A DNA stretch of 64,000 bases from Leclercia sp. 29361 (lineage in GTDB: Bacteria; Pseudomonadota; Gammaproteobacteria; Enterobacterales; Enterobacteriaceae): positions 3,782,001 to 3,846,000 of the forward strand of contig NZ_CP049786.1 of assembly GCF_011290365.1 (NCBI RefSeq), given 5' to 3'. This document shows positions 45,007 through 55,714 of this stretch, piece by piece. Position 1 is the stretch's first letter. Each line of letters begins with the position of its first letter. The notes beneath the pieces are model-generated. The model was not told where the DNA came from. It ran no database searches and saw only the letters and a list, made by a program, of their open reading frames with translations. A program made the position numbers and the translations under genes.

Positions 45007-45879
45007 ATGTGTACCACCTGCGGTTGCGCCCAAGGCAACCTCTATATAGAAGGTGACGAGCGGAATGCCCATTCCGCTTTTCGCAGCGCCCCCTTCTCTC
45101 CGGCACCACGCCAGGCGTTTAACGTCACGCGGATTGACGGCGGGGAGTTTGCCCCTTCAGAACACCAGCCGGGCCAGCTTGATTACGGCCAGGGCGCCGC
45201 AGGCACTCACGCGCCGGGCCTGAGCCAGCGCAAGATGGTCGAGATTGAGATCGACGTGCTGAGCAAAAATAATCAGCTCGCTAAGCAGAACCGCCAGCGG
45301 TTCAGCGCCCGGCAGCAGCTGGCGCTGAACCTGGTCTCCAGCCCCGGCTCCGGTAAAACCACCCTGCTGACCGAGACCTTAAAGCGCTTACAGCAGCGCG
45401 TGCCCTGCGCGGTGATCGAAGGCGATCAGCAGACCGTAAACGACGCCGAGCGGATCCGCGCCACCGGCACCCCGGCGATCCAGGTCAATACCGGCAAAGG
45501 CTGCCACCTCGACGCCCAGATGATTCACGACGCGATGCAGCGCCTACCCCTGGATGAGGGCGGGATCATGTTTATCGAGAACGTCGGCAATCTGGTCTGC
45601 CCGGCGAGCTTCGATCTCGGGGAGCGTCACAAGGTGGCGGTGCTCTCCGTTACCGAGGGCGAGGACAAGCCGCTGAAGTACCCCCACATGTTCGCTGCCG
45701 CCTCCATCATGCTGCTCAATAAGGTCGACCTGCTGCCGTACCTCAACTTTGACGTGGAGAAGTGCCTCGCCGCCGCCCGGGAAGTGAATCCGGATATTGC
45801 GATCCTGCTGGTTTCCGCCACGCGCGGGGACGGGATGGACGCCTGGCTTGACTGGCTGGAGGCGCAGCGATGTGCATAG
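45007..45879 (+). CDS. hypB: HypB nickel-insertion GTPase
   Basis: The 290-residue protein has the N-terminal high-affinity nickel motif CTTCGC, the P-loop [14 protein letters not shown], the metal-responsive segment [10 protein letters not shown] and the G4 motif NKVDLL. It couples GTP hydrolysis to nickel delivery. There is no long His-rich insert. It overlaps hypC by 10 bp. Confidence 0.97.
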   Translation: MCTTCGCAQGNLYIEGDERNAHSAFRSAPFSPAPRQAFNVTRIDGGEFAPSEHQPGQLDYGQGAAGTHAPGLSQRKMVEIEIDVLSKNNQLAKQNRQRFSARQQLALNLVSSPGSGKTTLLTETLKRLQQRVPCAVIEGDQQTVNDAERIRATGTPAIQVNTGKGCHLDAQMIHDAMQRLPLDEGGIMFIENVGNLVCPASFDLGERHKVAVLSVTEGEDKPLKYPHMFAAASIMLLNKVDLLPYLNFDVEKCLAAAREVNPDIAILLVSATRGDGMDAWLDWLEAQRCA

Positions 45880-46148
45880 GCGTACCCGGAAAAATCAGCG
45901 CCATCGTGGACGGTATGCAGGCCAAAGTTGAGGTCTGCGGCGTGCTGCGCGATGTGGATCTGACCCTGGTGGGTGCTCACGACGAAAACGGCACCAGCCG
46001 TCTCGGCCAGTGGGTGTTAGTCCACGTCGGCTTCGCCATGAGCGTGATTAATGAAGAGGAGGCGCTGGATACCCTCGCCGCCCTGCAGAATATGTTCGAC
46101 GTCGAGCCGGACGTCGGCCCGCTGCTGTTTGGCGAGGAGTCCCGCTGA
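45870..46148 (+). CDS. hypC: HypC chaperone
   Basis: The 92-residue protein starts MCIGVPGKI; Cys2 is the residue that contacts HypD and the HycE precursor during iron-cyanide insertion. It overlaps hypB by 10 bp and touches hypD by 1 bp. Confidence 0.96.
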   Translation: MCIGVPGKISAIVDGMQAKVEVCGVLRDVDLTLVGAHDENGTSRLGQWVLVHVGFAMSVINEEEALDTLAALQNMFDVEPDVGPLLFGEESR

Positions 46149-47269
46149 TGCGCTTTGTTGACGAATACCGCGACCCGCAGAAGGTGATGCGCCTGATTGA
46201 GACGCTGAAAACCCGCGCCGAAGCCTTGCCTTATACCCCCCAGCGTCCGCTGCGGATTATGGAGGTGTGCGGCGGGCACACCCACGCCATCTTTAAGTTC
46301 GGGCTCGATCAACTCCTGCCGGAGAATATTGAGTTTATCCACGGCCCCGGCTGCCCGGTATGCGTCCTGCCGATGGGGCGGATCGACACCTGCATTGAGA
46401 TCGCCAGCCACCCGGAGGTGATCTTCTGTACCTTCGGGGATGCGATGCGGGTCCCGGGTAAAAACGGCTCCCTGCTGGATGCCCGGATGCGCGGCGCGGA
46501 CGTGCGGATTATCTACTCCCCCGCCGACGCCCTGAAGCTGGCCCAGCAGAACCCGGATCGTAAAGTGGTCTTCTTCGGCCTGGGGTTCGAAACCACCATG
46601 CCCGCCACCGCCCTGACCCTGCGTCAGGCTAAGGCCGCTCAGGTGCAGAACTTCTTCTTTTTCTGTCAGCACATCACCCTGATCCCGGTGCTGAAAAGCC
46701 TGCTGGAACAGCCGGAGAACGGCATCGACGCTTTTCTGGCCCCGGGGCACGTCAGCATGGTGATTGGCACCCACGCCTACGATTTTATCGCCGCTGAACA
46801 TCAGCGCCCGCTGGCGGTGGCCGGTTTTGAACCGGTGGATCTGCTGCAGGGCGTATTGATGCTGGTGGAGCAGAAAATCGCCGGCGTCAGCCAGGTCGAA
46901 AACCAGTATCGCCGCATCGTGCCGGAAGCGGGTAATACCGTGGCGCAGACCGCGATTGCCGAGGTGTTTGGCATTGAAGGCGACAGCGAATGGCGCGGGC
47001 TGGGGGTGATCGAACACTCCGGCGTACATCTCACCGAAGCGTATCGCCAGTTTGACGCCGAGCGCCACTTCAGCACCCGGGCGCAAGACATCTGCGACGA
47101 TCCTGAGGCACGCTGCGGGGCTGTCCTGACCGGGCGCTGCAAACCGGCCCAGTGCCCGCTGTTTGGTAATAAATGCACCCCGCAAAGCGCCTTTGGCGCG
47201 CTGATGGTGTCATCCGAAGGGGCGTGTAGCGCCTGGTATCAGTACCGTTCTCAGGAGTGTGAAAGTTGA
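46148..47269 (+). CDS. hypD: HypD Fe-S maturation protein
   Basis: The 373-residue protein has the family motifs MEVCGGHTHAIFKFG, GPGCPVCV and a C-terminal 4Fe-4S site of four cysteines (CGAVLTGRCKPAQCPLFGNK region). It assembles the Fe(CN)2CO group with HypC and HypE. The stop overlaps the hypE TTG start. Confidence 0.97.
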   Translation: MRFVDEYRDPQKVMRLIETLKTRAEALPYTPQRPLRIMEVCGGHTHAIFKFGLDQLLPENIEFIHGPGCPVCVLPMGRIDTCIEIASHPEVIFCTFGDAMRVPGKNGSLLDARMRGADVRIIYSPADALKLAQQNPDRKVVFFGLGFETTMPATALTLRQAKAAQVQNFFFFCQHITLIPVLKSLLEQPENGIDAFLAPGHVSMVIGTHAYDFIAAEHQRPLAVAGFEPVDLLQGVLMLVEQKIAGVSQVENQYRRIVPEAGNTVAQTAIAEVFGIEGDSEWRGLGVIEHSGVHLTEAYRQFDAERHFSTRAQDICDDPEARCGAVLTGRCKPAQCPLFGNKCTPQSAFGALMVSSEGACSAWYQYRSQECES

Positions 47270-48276
47270 AACAGATAACCCTCGCCCACGGGAGCGGCGG
47301 CCAGGCCATGCAGCAGCTGATCGGCGAGCTTTTTATGCGCGCCTTCGCCAACCCACTGCTGAACGAGCAGGAAGACCAGGCCCGTATTCCCCTGCAGGAG
47401 CTTACCGCTCAGGGCGACAGGCTGGCCTTTTCCACCGACAGCTACGTGATTGACCCGCTGTTCTTCCCCGGGGGCGATATCGGCAAGCTGGCGATCTGCG
47501 GCACCGCCAACGACGTGGCGGTCAGCGGAGCGATCCCACGCTGGCTCTCCTGCGGCTTTATCCTTGAGGAGGGGCTGGAGATGGCGACGCTGGAACGCAT
47601 CGTCACCAGCATGGCCACCGCCGCCTCTGAAGCAGGCATCACCATTGTGACCGGCGATACCAAAGTGGTTCCTCGCGGCGCGGCGGATAAGGTGTTTATT
47701 AACACCGCCGGTATCGGTTCGATTCCCGAGGGCGTAAACTGGGGCATGCGCCAGATTGCGGTCGGCGATGTGCTGCTGGTCAGCGGTACGCTGGGCGATC
47801 ACGGCGCGACCATCCTGAATCTGCGTGAAGGTTTAGGCCTGGACGGCGATCTGCAAAGCGACTGCGCCGTTCTGACGCCGCTGATTCAGGCGCTGCGGGC
47901 GGAGCCGGGCATCAAAGCCCTGCGCGACGCTACCCGCGGCGGCGTGAATGCTGTCGCCCATGAGTTTGCCGCCAGCAGCGGCTGTGGGATCGAATTACAG
48001 GAGAACGCCCTGCCGGTGAAGCCCGCCGTGCGCGGCGCGTGCGAACTGCTGGGCCTGGATCCGCTCAACTTCGCCAACGAAGGCAAGCTGGTGATTGCGG
48101 TCGGACGCCATGAAGCGGAGCGCGTGCTAGGCTTATTACGCCAGCATCCTCTGGGCCAGGACGCGGCCATCATCGGCGAGGTGGTGGAACGCCAGGGTGT
48201 CCGGCTCACCGGACTGTACGGCGTGAAGCGAACCCTGAACTTACCGCATGCCGAACCGCTACCGCGTATTTGCTGA
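47266..48276 (+). CDS. hypE: HypE cyanide-forming maturation protein
   Basis: The 336-residue protein starts at TTG 47266, overlapping the hypD stop (TTGA). It has AHGSGGQAMQQL at the N-terminus, DPLFFPGGDIGKLAICGTAN as ATP-binding core and the C-terminal PRIC, whose cysteine is carbamoylated by HypF and dehydrated to thiocyanate. It is the last hyp gene, 43 bp before fhlA. Confidence 0.97.
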   Translation: MKQITLAHGSGGQAMQQLIGELFMRAFANPLLNEQEDQARIPLQELTAQGDRLAFSTDSYVIDPLFFPGGDIGKLAICGTANDVAVSGAIPRWLSCGFILEEGLEMATLERIVTSMATAASEAGITIVTGDTKVVPRGAADKVFINTAGIGSIPEGVNWGMRQIAVGDVLLVSGTLGDHGATILNLREGLGLDGDLQSDCAVLTPLIQALRAEPGIKALRDATRGGVNAVAHEFAASSGCGIELQENALPVKPAVRGACELLGLDPLNFANEGKLVIAVGRHEAERVLGLLRQHPLGQDAAIIGEVVERQGVRLTGLYGVKRTLNLPHAEPLPRIC

Positions 48277-48319
48277 CCCCGGCAGCACCTATTAGCTTCT
48301 CATTTTCTGGATATAACGC

Positions 48320-50407
48320 ATGTCGTATACACCCACGAACGATCCCCTCGATCAAGGATTGTTCGATATTACCCGTACCCTGCTGCAACAGCCCGCTCTC
48401 TGCGCCCTGGCGCGATCGTTGACCTGGCATGCCCGGCAGATGAACCTGGCCGATCGCGCCCATATTCTGCTCTGGCAGTTAGAGCAGCGTCGCGTCTGTC
48501 TGTACGGTACTGACGAGCAGGATCGGGATATCCGCTATGAAGATGAGCCGCTGCTGGCGAACGGACCTTTCCGCCGCATGCTGTCGCGCCCGGACGTATT
48601 GCACTGTCAGGCGGACACCTTTAAAGAGACCTGGCCAGCGCTGGCCGGGCTGGATCTTTATGCCCCCTTTGCCCACTACTGCCTGACCCCGCTGGCCGCC
48701 GACGGACGGATCTTCGGCGGCTGCGAGTTCCTGCGCGACGACGATCTGCCCTGGTGCGAGAGCGATCTCTCCCGGCTGCAAACCCTGACCCAGGCAGCCG
48801 GTCTGGCAGTGGAGCAGATCCTGGCCCGGCAGAATAACAGCGACAGCTACGATGTGCTGTGCCGGGAGCGCAACGACTTTCGCCTGCTGGTCGCCATCAC
48901 CAACGCGGTGCTGTCTAAACTCGACCTTGATGAGCTGGTGACGGAGGTCTCCCGGGAGATCCAGCGCAACTTCGGCATTGATTCCATCAGCATGGTGTTG
49001 CGCAGCGAGCGCAAGGGCAAGCTCCTCGTCTACTCCACCCATTACCTGGATAAAAACGCCCCGCTGTACGATCAGAGCGAGGTGGACGAGAAAGGCACGC
49101 TGTCCGAAAAAGTGATGCGTAACAAAAAGATGCTGATGCTTAACCTGCACAGTCGTGACCAGCACGCCCCTTACGAACGGATGCTGTTTGATATGTGGGG
49201 CGAACAGGATCAGACCCTGTGCCTGTTCCCGCTGATCTTCCGCGAGCGGATCCTCGGCACCCTGAAGCTGGCCCAGTGCAAAGCCCAGGTGTTTACCGCC
49301 TCGAATCTGGAGCTGCTGAACCAGATTGCCGAACGCATCGCCATTGCGGTGGATAACGCCCTCTCCTACCGCGAAATCAGCCACCTCAAGGAGCGGCTGA
49401 TCGACGAGAACCTCGCCCTGACCGAGCAGATCAACAATGTCGCCACCGACTTTGGCGAAATCATTGGCCGCAGCTCGCCGATGATGACGGTGATGAAGCA
49501 GGTGGAGATGGTGGCCCACAGCAACAGTACGGTGCTGATCCTGGGGGAGACCGGGACCGGTAAAGAGCTGATTGCCCGCGCCATTCATAATCTGAGCGGA
49601 CGCAGCGAGCGGCGGATGGTGAAGATGAACTGCGCGGCGATGCCCGCCGGGCTGCTGGAGAGCGACCTGTTCGGCCACGAGCGCGGGGCATTTACCGGCG
49701 CCAGCGCCCAGCATATTGGCCGCTTTGAGCTGGCAGACAAGAGCACGCTGTTTCTCGATGAAGTGGGCGATATGCCCATTGAGCTGCAGCCCAAGCTGCT
49801 GCGTGTGCTCCAGGAGCAGGAGTTTGAGCGGCTCGGCAGCAATCGCACTATTCACACTGACGTGCGCCTGATTGCCGCAACTAACCGCGACTTAACGCAA
49901 ATGGTCGCCGATCGTGAGTTTCGCAGCGACCTTTATTACCGGCTCAATGTGTTCCCGATCTTCCTCCCGCCGCTGCGGGAACGCCCGGAAGATATCCCCC
50001 TGCTGGTGAAGTCGTTCACCTTCAAGATCGCCCACCGGCTGGGACGCAATATCGACAGCATCCCGGCGGATACCCTGCGTCAGCTCAGCAAAATGGAGTG
50101 GCCGGGCAACGTGCGTGAGCTGGAAAACGTGATTGAGCGCGCGGTGCTCCTGACCCGTGGCAATGTCCTGCAACTGTCGCTCCCGGATATCGATTATCCT
50201 CGCTTCGCCAGCACCGCGACGCCGGAGGCGCCAGTCAGTCCGATTCGCGAAGGCGAGGAGGAATATCAACACATTATGCGGGTGCTGAAAGAGACCAACG
50301 GTGTGATCGCCGGACCTAAAGGGGCAGCAAAACGGCTGGGACTGAAGCGCACCACGCTCCTGTCGCGCATGAAGCGGCTGGGGATCGATAAGAACGCTAT
50401 TTTGTAA
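48320..50407 (+). CDS. fhlA: FhlA formate-responsive sigma-54 activator
   Basis: The 695-residue protein has a long N-terminal formate-sensing part with two GAF-like domains, then the AAA+ domain with Walker A GETGTGKE, the sigma-54 contact loop GAFTGA, Walker B LFLDEVGD and the arginine-finger region, and a C-terminal HTH (GAAKRLGLKRTTLLSRMKRL). It activates the fdhF, hydN, hyc and hyp promoters listed here. The length is close to E. coli FhlA (692). Confidence 0.97.
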   Translation: MSYTPTNDPLDQGLFDITRTLLQQPALCALARSLTWHARQMNLADRAHILLWQLEQRRVCLYGTDEQDRDIRYEDEPLLANGPFRRMLSRPDVLHCQADTFKETWPALAGLDLYAPFAHYCLTPLAADGRIFGGCEFLRDDDLPWCESDLSRLQTLTQAAGLAVEQILARQNNSDSYDVLCRERNDFRLLVAITNAVLSKLDLDELVTEVSREIQRNFGIDSISMVLRSERKGKLLVYSTHYLDKNAPLYDQSEVDEKGTLSEKVMRNKKMLMLNLHSRDQHAPYERMLFDMWGEQDQTLCLFPLIFRERILGTLKLAQCKAQVFTASNLELLNQIAERIAIAVDNALSYREISHLKERLIDENLALTEQINNVATDFGEIIGRSSPMMTVMKQVEMVAHSNSTVLILGETGTGKELIARAIHNLSGRSERRMVKMNCAAMPAGLLESDLFGHERGAFTGASAQHIGRFELADKSTLFLDEVGDMPIELQPKLLRVLQEQEFERLGSNRTIHTDVRLIAATNRDLTQMVADREFRSDLYYRLNVFPIFLPPLRERPEDIPLLVKSFTFKIAHRLGRNIDSIPADTLRQLSKMEWPGNVRELENVIERAVLLTRGNVLQLSLPDIDYPRFASTATPEAPVSPIREGEEEYQHIMRVLKETNGVIAGPKGAAKRLGLKRTTLLSRMKRLGIDKNAIL

Positions 50408-50414
50408 GGCCCTG

Positions 50415-50477
50415 CAGGGAAATATCACCCGCATGAGTGGAATATAATACTCAGGTTTTCGGGGTGCTATTTCCCTG
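50415..50477. terminator. long inverted repeat after fhlA
   Basis: The arms CAGGGAAATATCACCC (50415-50430) and GGGTGCTATTTCCCTG (50462-50477) pair with one mismatch over 16 bp. The 31-nt loop holds a small nested GAGT/ACTC hairpin. There is no T-run, so it may stabilise the fhlA mRNA end or bind a protein instead of terminating. Confidence 0.5.
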
Positions 50478-50651
50478 TCATCATCCGCGTCATTCTCCTG
50501 TCATATTCCTCTGCATTTTTGTTTTCGCTCCGCGAATTTCGTCACAATAAGACATTTCTCAAGAAAAATTCATACCGCGTTCAGCCCTTATCTCATGGGA
50601 AATTGCGCCGATTCGCGCGCGGCAAAAATCATGCCACAAGCCGATCCAGGG

Positions 50652-50679
50652 TTGTCTCAGATTCTGAGTATGTTAGGGT
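50652..50679 (+). promoter_or_regulatory. proU osmoregulated promoter
   Basis: The -35 TTGTCT and -10 TAGGGT are 16 bp apart with the spacer CAGATTCTGAGTATGT, very close to the E. coli proU P2 promoter. The AT-rich downstream stretch into proV fits the H-NS-bound silencer. Confidence 0.85.
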
Positions 50680-50747
50680 ATGGCCGGTTAATTATATTCA
50701 CTGGTAATGATATCGACATAAATAAATAACGGGACATTCTTTATTGC

Positions 50748-51950
50748 ATGGCAATTAAATTAGAAGTTAAGAATCTTTATAAAGTATTTGGCGAGCACCC
50801 GCAGCGCGCATTCAAATATATTGAAAAAGGCCTTTCAAAAGAAGTAATTCTGGAAAAAACCGGGCTGTCGCTTGGCGTTAAAGACGCCAGTCTGGCCATT
50901 GAAGAAGGCGAGATTTTTGTCATCATGGGGTTATCCGGTTCGGGTAAATCCACTATGGTTCGCCTTCTCAATCGCCTGATTGAACCCACCCGCGGACAGG
51001 TGCTGATAGATGGCGTTGATATTGCCAAAATATCGGACGCCGAGCTCCGCGAGGTGCGCAGAAAAAAGATCGCGATGGTGTTTCAGTCGTTCGCTTTGAT
51101 GCCGCATATGACGGTGTTAAATAACACCGCCTTTGGTATGGAATTAGCCGGCGTACCGGCCAATGAGCGCCAGGAAAAAGCGCTGGATGCACTGCGTCAG
51201 GTAGGGCTGGAAAATTACGCCCACGCGTACCCGGATGAACTTTCCGGCGGGATGCGTCAGCGCGTCGGATTAGCCCGCGCATTAGCGATCAATCCCGATA
51301 TATTATTAATGGATGAGGCCTTCTCGGCGCTCGATCCCTTAATTCGTACCGAGATGCAGGATGAGCTGGTAAAACTGCAGTCGCGTCATCAACGTACCAT
51401 TGTCTTTATTTCCCATGACCTCGATGAAGCCATGCGTATTGGCGACCGGATTGCCATTATGCAAAACGGCGAAGTGGTGCAGGTGGGAACCCCGGATGAA
51501 ATTCTCAATAATCCGGCGAATGATTATGTGCGTACCTTCTTCCGCGGAGTCGATATTAGCCAGGTGTTCAGCGCCAAAGATATTGCCCGCCGAACCCCGA
51601 ACGGCATTATCCGTAAAACGCCAGGTTTCGGCCCGCGATCGGCGCTCAAACTGCTGCAGGATGAAGACCGCGAATACGGCTATCTGGTTGAACGCGGTAA
51701 TAAATTTGTGGGTGTTGTCTCCATCGATTCTCTGAAAACCGCCCTTGGCGAAAATCAGGGTATCGATGCGGCGTTAATTGACGCTCCGCTTGCCGTGGAC
51801 GCGGAAACGCCGCTCAGCGAGTTGCTCTCCCATGTCGGTCAGGCGCCCTGCGCGGTACCGGTAGTCGGAGAGGAACAACAGTACGTCGGCATCATCTCAA
51901 AACGCATGTTGCTGCAGGCTTTAGATCGCGAGGGGGCAAACAATGGCTGA
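50748..51950 (+). CDS. proV: ProV glycine betaine ABC ATPase
   Basis: The 400-residue protein has Walker [10 protein letters not shown], the signature [15 protein letters not shown], Walker [13 protein letters not shown] and two C-terminal CBS domains (about 280-400) that sense ionic strength. It powers ProU uptake of glycine betaine and proline betaine under osmotic stress. It is the first gene of proVWX, overlapping proW by 8 bp. Confidence 0.97.
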   Translation: MAIKLEVKNLYKVFGEHPQRAFKYIEKGLSKEVILEKTGLSLGVKDASLAIEEGEIFVIMGLSGSGKSTMVRLLNRLIEPTRGQVLIDGVDIAKISDAELREVRRKKIAMVFQSFALMPHMTVLNNTAFGMELAGVPANERQEKALDALRQVGLENYAHAYPDELSGGMRQRVGLARALAINPDILLMDEAFSALDPLIRTEMQDELVKLQSRHQRTIVFISHDLDEAMRIGDRIAIMQNGEVVQVGTPDEILNNPANDYVRTFFRGVDISQVFSAKDIARRTPNGIIRKTPGFGPRSALKLLQDEDREYGYLVERGNKFVGVVSIDSLKTALGENQGIDAALIDAPLAVDAETPLSELLSHVGQAPCAVPVVGEEQQYVGIISKRMLLQALDREGANNG

Positions 51951-53013
51951 TCAATCAAACCCGTGGGGCACCACCGAGGCTGCGGACAGCGCGGCACAAT
52001 CCGCTGACGCGTGGGGCTCTTCCACCGCAGCTCCTGCGCCAACCGATGGCGGCGCGGCAGACTGGCTGACCAGCGCGCCGGCGCCGGCACCCGAGCATTT
52101 CAATATTATGGACCCGTTCCATAAGACGCTGATCCCGCTCGACAGCTGGGTTACCGAAGGGATCGACTGGGTGGTCACCCACTTCCGTCCGGTGTTCCAG
52201 GGCATTCGCGTGCCGGTGGATTACATCCTGAACGGCTTCCAGCAGATGTTGCTGGGGATGCCTGCTCCGGTGGCGATTGCGCTGTTCGCGCTGATTGCCT
52301 GGCAGTTTGGCAGCGCGGGAATGGGCGTGGCGACGCTGATCTCGCTGATCCTGATCGGCGCGATCGGCGCCTGGTCGCAGGCGATGATCACCCTGGCGCT
52401 GGTGCTGACCGCCCTGCTCTTCTGCGTGGTGATAGGCCTGCCGATGGGGATCTGGCTGGCGCGCAGTCCGCGGGCAGCCAAAATTATCCGCCCGCTATTG
52501 GATGCGATGCAGACCACCCCGGCGTTTGTCTACCTGGTGCCGATCGTGATGCTGTTCGGTATCGGTAACGTGCCGGGCGTGGTGGTGACCATTATCTTCG
52601 CCCTGCCGCCGATTGTGCGTCTGACCATTCTGGGGATTAACCAGGTGCCGGCGGATCTGATCGAAGCCTCACGCTCGTTTGGTGCCAGCCCGCGCCAGAT
52701 GCTGTTTAAGGTGCAACTCCCGCTGGCGATGCCGACCATTATGGCCGGTGTGAACCAGACCCTGATGCTGGCCCTGTCGATGGTGGTGATCGCCTCGATG
52801 ATCGCCGTGGGCGGTCTGGGCCAGATGGTGCTGCGCGGGATCGGCCGTCTCGATATGGGACTGGCCACCGTAGGCGGCGTCGGGATCGTGATCCTCGCCA
52901 TTATTCTTGACCGCCTGACCCAGGCTGTCGGTCGTGATTCACGCAGTCGCGGCAACCGTCGCTGGTACAACACCGGCCCTGTCGGGTTAATCACCCGCCC
53001 ATTCGTAAAATAA
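51943..53013 (+). CDS. proW: ProW betaine ABC permease
   Basis: The 356-residue protein has a long Ala/Pro-rich N-terminal tail (about 100 residues) followed by about seven membrane segments. The ATPase-contact loop is [20 protein letters not shown]. The tail outside the membrane is typical of ProW. It is the inner-membrane part of ProU. Confidence 0.97.
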   Translation: MADQSNPWGTTEAADSAAQSADAWGSSTAAPAPTDGGAADWLTSAPAPAPEHFNIMDPFHKTLIPLDSWVTEGIDWVVTHFRPVFQGIRVPVDYILNGFQQMLLGMPAPVAIALFALIAWQFGSAGMGVATLISLILIGAIGAWSQAMITLALVLTALLFCVVIGLPMGIWLARSPRAAKIIRPLLDAMQTTPAFVYLVPIVMLFGIGNVPGVVVTIIFALPPIVRLTILGINQVPADLIEASRSFGASPRQMLFKVQLPLAMPTIMAGVNQTLMLALSMVVIASMIAVGGLGQMVLRGIGRLDMGLATVGGVGIVILAIILDRLTQAVGRDSRSRGNRRWYNTGPVGLITRPFVK

Positions 53014-53022
53014 GGAACAACG

Positions 53023-54018
53023 ATGCGACATAGCGTAATTTTTGCCACAGCGTTTGCCACCCTTGCCTCCACCAGCGCATTTGCTGCCGATCTGCCGGGC
53101 AAAGGCATTACCGTGCAACCGGTACAGAGCACAATCTCCGAAGAGTCGTTCCAGACCGGGCTGGTGAGCCGGGCGCTGGAGAAGCTGGGTTATACTGTCA
53201 GCAAGCCCAGCGAAGTGGATTACAACGTGGGCTATACCTCGATTGCCTCCGGCGATGCCACCTTTACGGCCGTGAACTGGCAGCCGCTGCATGACGATAT
53301 GTACAGCGCGGCGGGCGGCGATAAGAAGTTCTACCGTGAAGGGACCTTTGTCTCCGGCGCCGCACAGGGCTACCTGATCGACAAAAAGACTGCCGATCAG
53401 TACCACATCACCAACATCGAACAGCTGAAAGATCCTAAGATCGCCAAACTGTTTGATACCAACGGTGACGGCAAAGCCGACATGATGGGCTGCTCCCCGG
53501 GCTGGGGCTGCGAAGCGGTGATTAACCACCAGAACAAAACCTTTGACCTGGCGAAAACCGTCGACGTCAGCCACGGCAACTACTCAGCGATGATGGCCGA
53601 CACCATTGCCCGCTTTAAAGAAGGCAAGCCAGTCATCTACTACACCTGGACGCCGTACTGGGTGAGCGACGTGCTGAAGCCGGGTAAAGATGTGGTCTGG
53701 CTGCAGGTGCCATTCTCCTCCCTGCCGGGCGAGCAGAAAGAGATCGACACCAAACTGCCTAACGGCATGAACTACGGTTTCCCGGTCAACACCATGCACA
53801 TCGTGGCCAACAAAGCCTGGGCTGAGAAAAACCCGGCTGCGGCGAAGCTGTTCTCGGTAATGAAGCTGCCGCTGGCGGATATCAACGCCCAGAACGCGAT
53901 GATGCACGCGGGCAAATCCTCTGAAGCCGATGTCCAGGGTCACGTTGACGGCTGGATCAAAGCCCACCAGCAGCAGTTTGATGCGTGGGTGAATGAGGCG
54001 CTGGCTGCGCAGAAGTAA
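53023..54018 (+). CDS. proX: ProX periplasmic betaine-binding protein
   Basis: The 331-residue protein has a Sec signal peptide of 21 residues (cleavage at SAFA-ADLPG) and tryptophan-rich binding-site segments such as [13 protein letters not shown] and [12 protein letters not shown], the aromatic residues that hold quaternary ammonium groups. It is the last proU gene, 9 bp after proW. Confidence 0.97.
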   Translation: MRHSVIFATAFATLASTSAFAADLPGKGITVQPVQSTISEESFQTGLVSRALEKLGYTVSKPSEVDYNVGYTSIASGDATFTAVNWQPLHDDMYSAAGGDKKFYREGTFVSGAAQGYLIDKKTADQYHITNIEQLKDPKIAKLFDTNGDGKADMMGCSPGWGCEAVINHQNKTFDLAKTVDVSHGNYSAMMADTIARFKEGKPVIYYTWTPYWVSDVLKPGKDVVWLQVPFSSLPGEQKEIDTKLPNGMNYGFPVNTMHIVANKAWAEKNPAAAKLFSVMKLPLADINAQNAMMHAGKSSEADVQGHVDGWIKAHQQQFDAWVNEALAAQK

Positions 54019-54035
54019 GTCACTGCACGCTGTGT

Positions 54036-54113
54036 CCCCTCACCCCGGCCCTCTCCCAAAGGGAGAGGGTGTACAAATTCCCTCTCCCTTTGGGAGAGGG
54101 TTAGGGTGAGGGG
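54036..54113. repeat. large inverted repeat after proX
   Basis: The arms at 54036-54069 and 54080-54113 match at 31 of 34 bases, with the core CCCTCTCCCTTTGGGAGAGGG in each arm and a 10-bp loop. This is a dispersed intergenic palindromic repeat type of enterobacteria (CCCTCTCC family). It may also terminate proU. Confidence 0.75.
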
Positions 54114-54218
54114 ATCAGACCGCACGATCTATCACTCAACAACTCCCCGCCTCCCTTCTTCATCCGTTATTATGGTTTCTGAAAAAATAATCACTCAACT
54201 AATGATTTCAAAAACCTG

Positions 54219-55403
54219 ATGACAAAAAATAATCAAGGGCTTAGCCCTGCTCTCATTCTGCTGATGTCAGTGGCAACCGGTCTGGCAGTCGCCAGTAACT
54301 ATTACGCTCAGCCGCTGCTGGAAACCATCGCTCGCAACTTTTCCCTGTCTGCCAGCTCGGCCGGTTTTATCGTGACCGCCGCTCAGCTGGGGTATGCCGT
54401 GGGCCTGCTGTTCCTCGTCCCGCTGGGAGATATGTTCGAGCGCCGGGCGATGATTGTCTCCATGACCCTGCTGGCCGCTGGCGGGATGCTGATTACCGCC
54501 TCCAGCCAGTCGCTGGCAATGATGATCGTTGGTACCGCCCTGACCGGGCTGTTCTCGGTGGTGGCGCAAATTTTAGTCCCGCTCGCCGCCACCCTCGCCT
54601 CGCCGGAAAAACGCGGCAAGGTGGTCGGGACCATCATGAGCGGCCTGCTGTTGGGGATTTTGCTGGCGCGTACCGTGGCGGGTCTGCTGGCGGGTATCGG
54701 CGGCTGGCGCACCGTGTACTGGGTGGCCTCAGTGCTGATGGTGGTGATGGCTCTCGCCCTGTGGCGCGGCCTGCCGAAGGTGAAGTCTGAGACGCATCTT
54801 AACTATCCCCAGCTGCTGGGGTCCGTTTTTAGCCTGTTCACCCGCGATAAACTGCTGCGTACCCGGGCGCTGCTGGGTTGTTTCACCTTCGCCAACTTCA
54901 GCATCCTCTGGACGTCGATGGCCTTCCTGCTGGCCTCTCCGCCATTCAACTATTCTGAAGGGATGATCGGCCTGTTCGGCCTGGCGGGTGCTGCCGGGGC
55001 ACTGGGGGCGCGTCCTGCGGGCGGTCTGGCGGACAAGGGCAAATCGCATATCACCACTACCGTCGGGCTGGTGATGCTGCTCCTCTCCTGGGCGGCGATC
55101 TGGTACGGGCACATCTCGGTGCTGGCGCTGATTGTCGGCATCCTGGTGCTGGACCTCACCGTGCAGGGGGTGCATATCACCAACCAGACCGTGATCTACC
55201 GCGTCAAGCCGGACGCCCGTAACCGCCTCACGGCCGGGTATATGACCAGCTACTTTATCGGCGGTGCCGCCGGGTCACTGATCTCCGCCTACGCGTGGCA
55301 GCATGGCGGCTGGACGGGCGTCTGTGTGGCCGGGACGGTGATGGCGATCCTGAACCTGCTGGTGTGGTGGCGCGGCTACCATCGTCAGGAAGCTATTCAA
55401 TAA
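54219..55403 (+). CDS. ygaY: MFS transporter, intact YgaY-type
   Basis: The 394-residue protein has 12 membrane segments, the MFS motif PLGDMFERRAMIV between helices 2 and 3 and a drug:H+ antiporter type helix 5. It lies between proX and emrR, where E. coli K-12 has the disrupted ygaY; here the reading frame is whole. Its substrate is unknown. A hairpin (55419-55446) follows. Confidence 0.9.
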   Translation: MTKNNQGLSPALILLMSVATGLAVASNYYAQPLLETIARNFSLSASSAGFIVTAAQLGYAVGLLFLVPLGDMFERRAMIVSMTLLAAGGMLITASSQSLAMMIVGTALTGLFSVVAQILVPLAATLASPEKRGKVVGTIMSGLLLGILLARTVAGLLAGIGGWRTVYWVASVLMVVMALALWRGLPKVKSETHLNYPQLLGSVFSLFTRDKLLRTRALLGCFTFANFSILWTSMAFLLASPPFNYSEGMIGLFGLAGAAGALGARPAGGLADKGKSHITTTVGLVMLLLSWAAIWYGHISVLALIVGILVLDLTVQGVHITNQTVIYRVKPDARNRLTAGYMTSYFIGGAAGSLISAYAWQHGGWTGVCVAGTVMAILNLLVWWRGYHRQEAIQ

Positions 55404-55714
55404 GGTTTACATAAGTTTGGGGCTCCTCAGGGTGTTAAGGAGCCCCTCAGTCTGATATGGTGGCGGAATCATTTATTCCGGAAATTTTTATGTGGGTAAT
55501 ATATTTGAATACCGCATGAATAGCTTACGCCCGAAGTCCCATCCCCGTTTTGCCAGTGCAATCCCCTCTTTTCTGTGCTTACCGGGTCACGGATCTACCC
55601 GGCTCTTGATGACGGTGAAATTTGTCTAATCGATTTTAGCCGCACAAATAATTCATTTACATTATTTGTCACCGTCGTTACTATATCGGCTGTAATTAAT
55701 GAGGTTATGCCCAA
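55404..55714. other. intergenic region before emrR
   Basis: This 311-bp gap holds a hairpin after the MFS gene (GGGGCTCCT/AGGAGCCCC, 55419-55446) and, nearer 55620-55700, AT-rich DNA that should carry the emrRAB promoter and EmrR operator. I cannot define the operator. A 75-codon frame at 55575 has no support. Confidence 0.45.

Larger units (their letters stand above)
50408..50747. other. fhlA-proV intergenic region
   Basis: This 340-bp gap has a long near-perfect inverted repeat just after fhlA (50415-50477) and the proU promoter (50652-50679). The sequence between is AT-rich; a 62-codon frame at 50519 has no recognisable product. No gene is supported. Confidence 0.5.

Noticed and set aside
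48479..49855. 458-codon minus-strand frame opposite fhlA
   Set aside because: A shadow of fhlA; composition without recognisable motifs.
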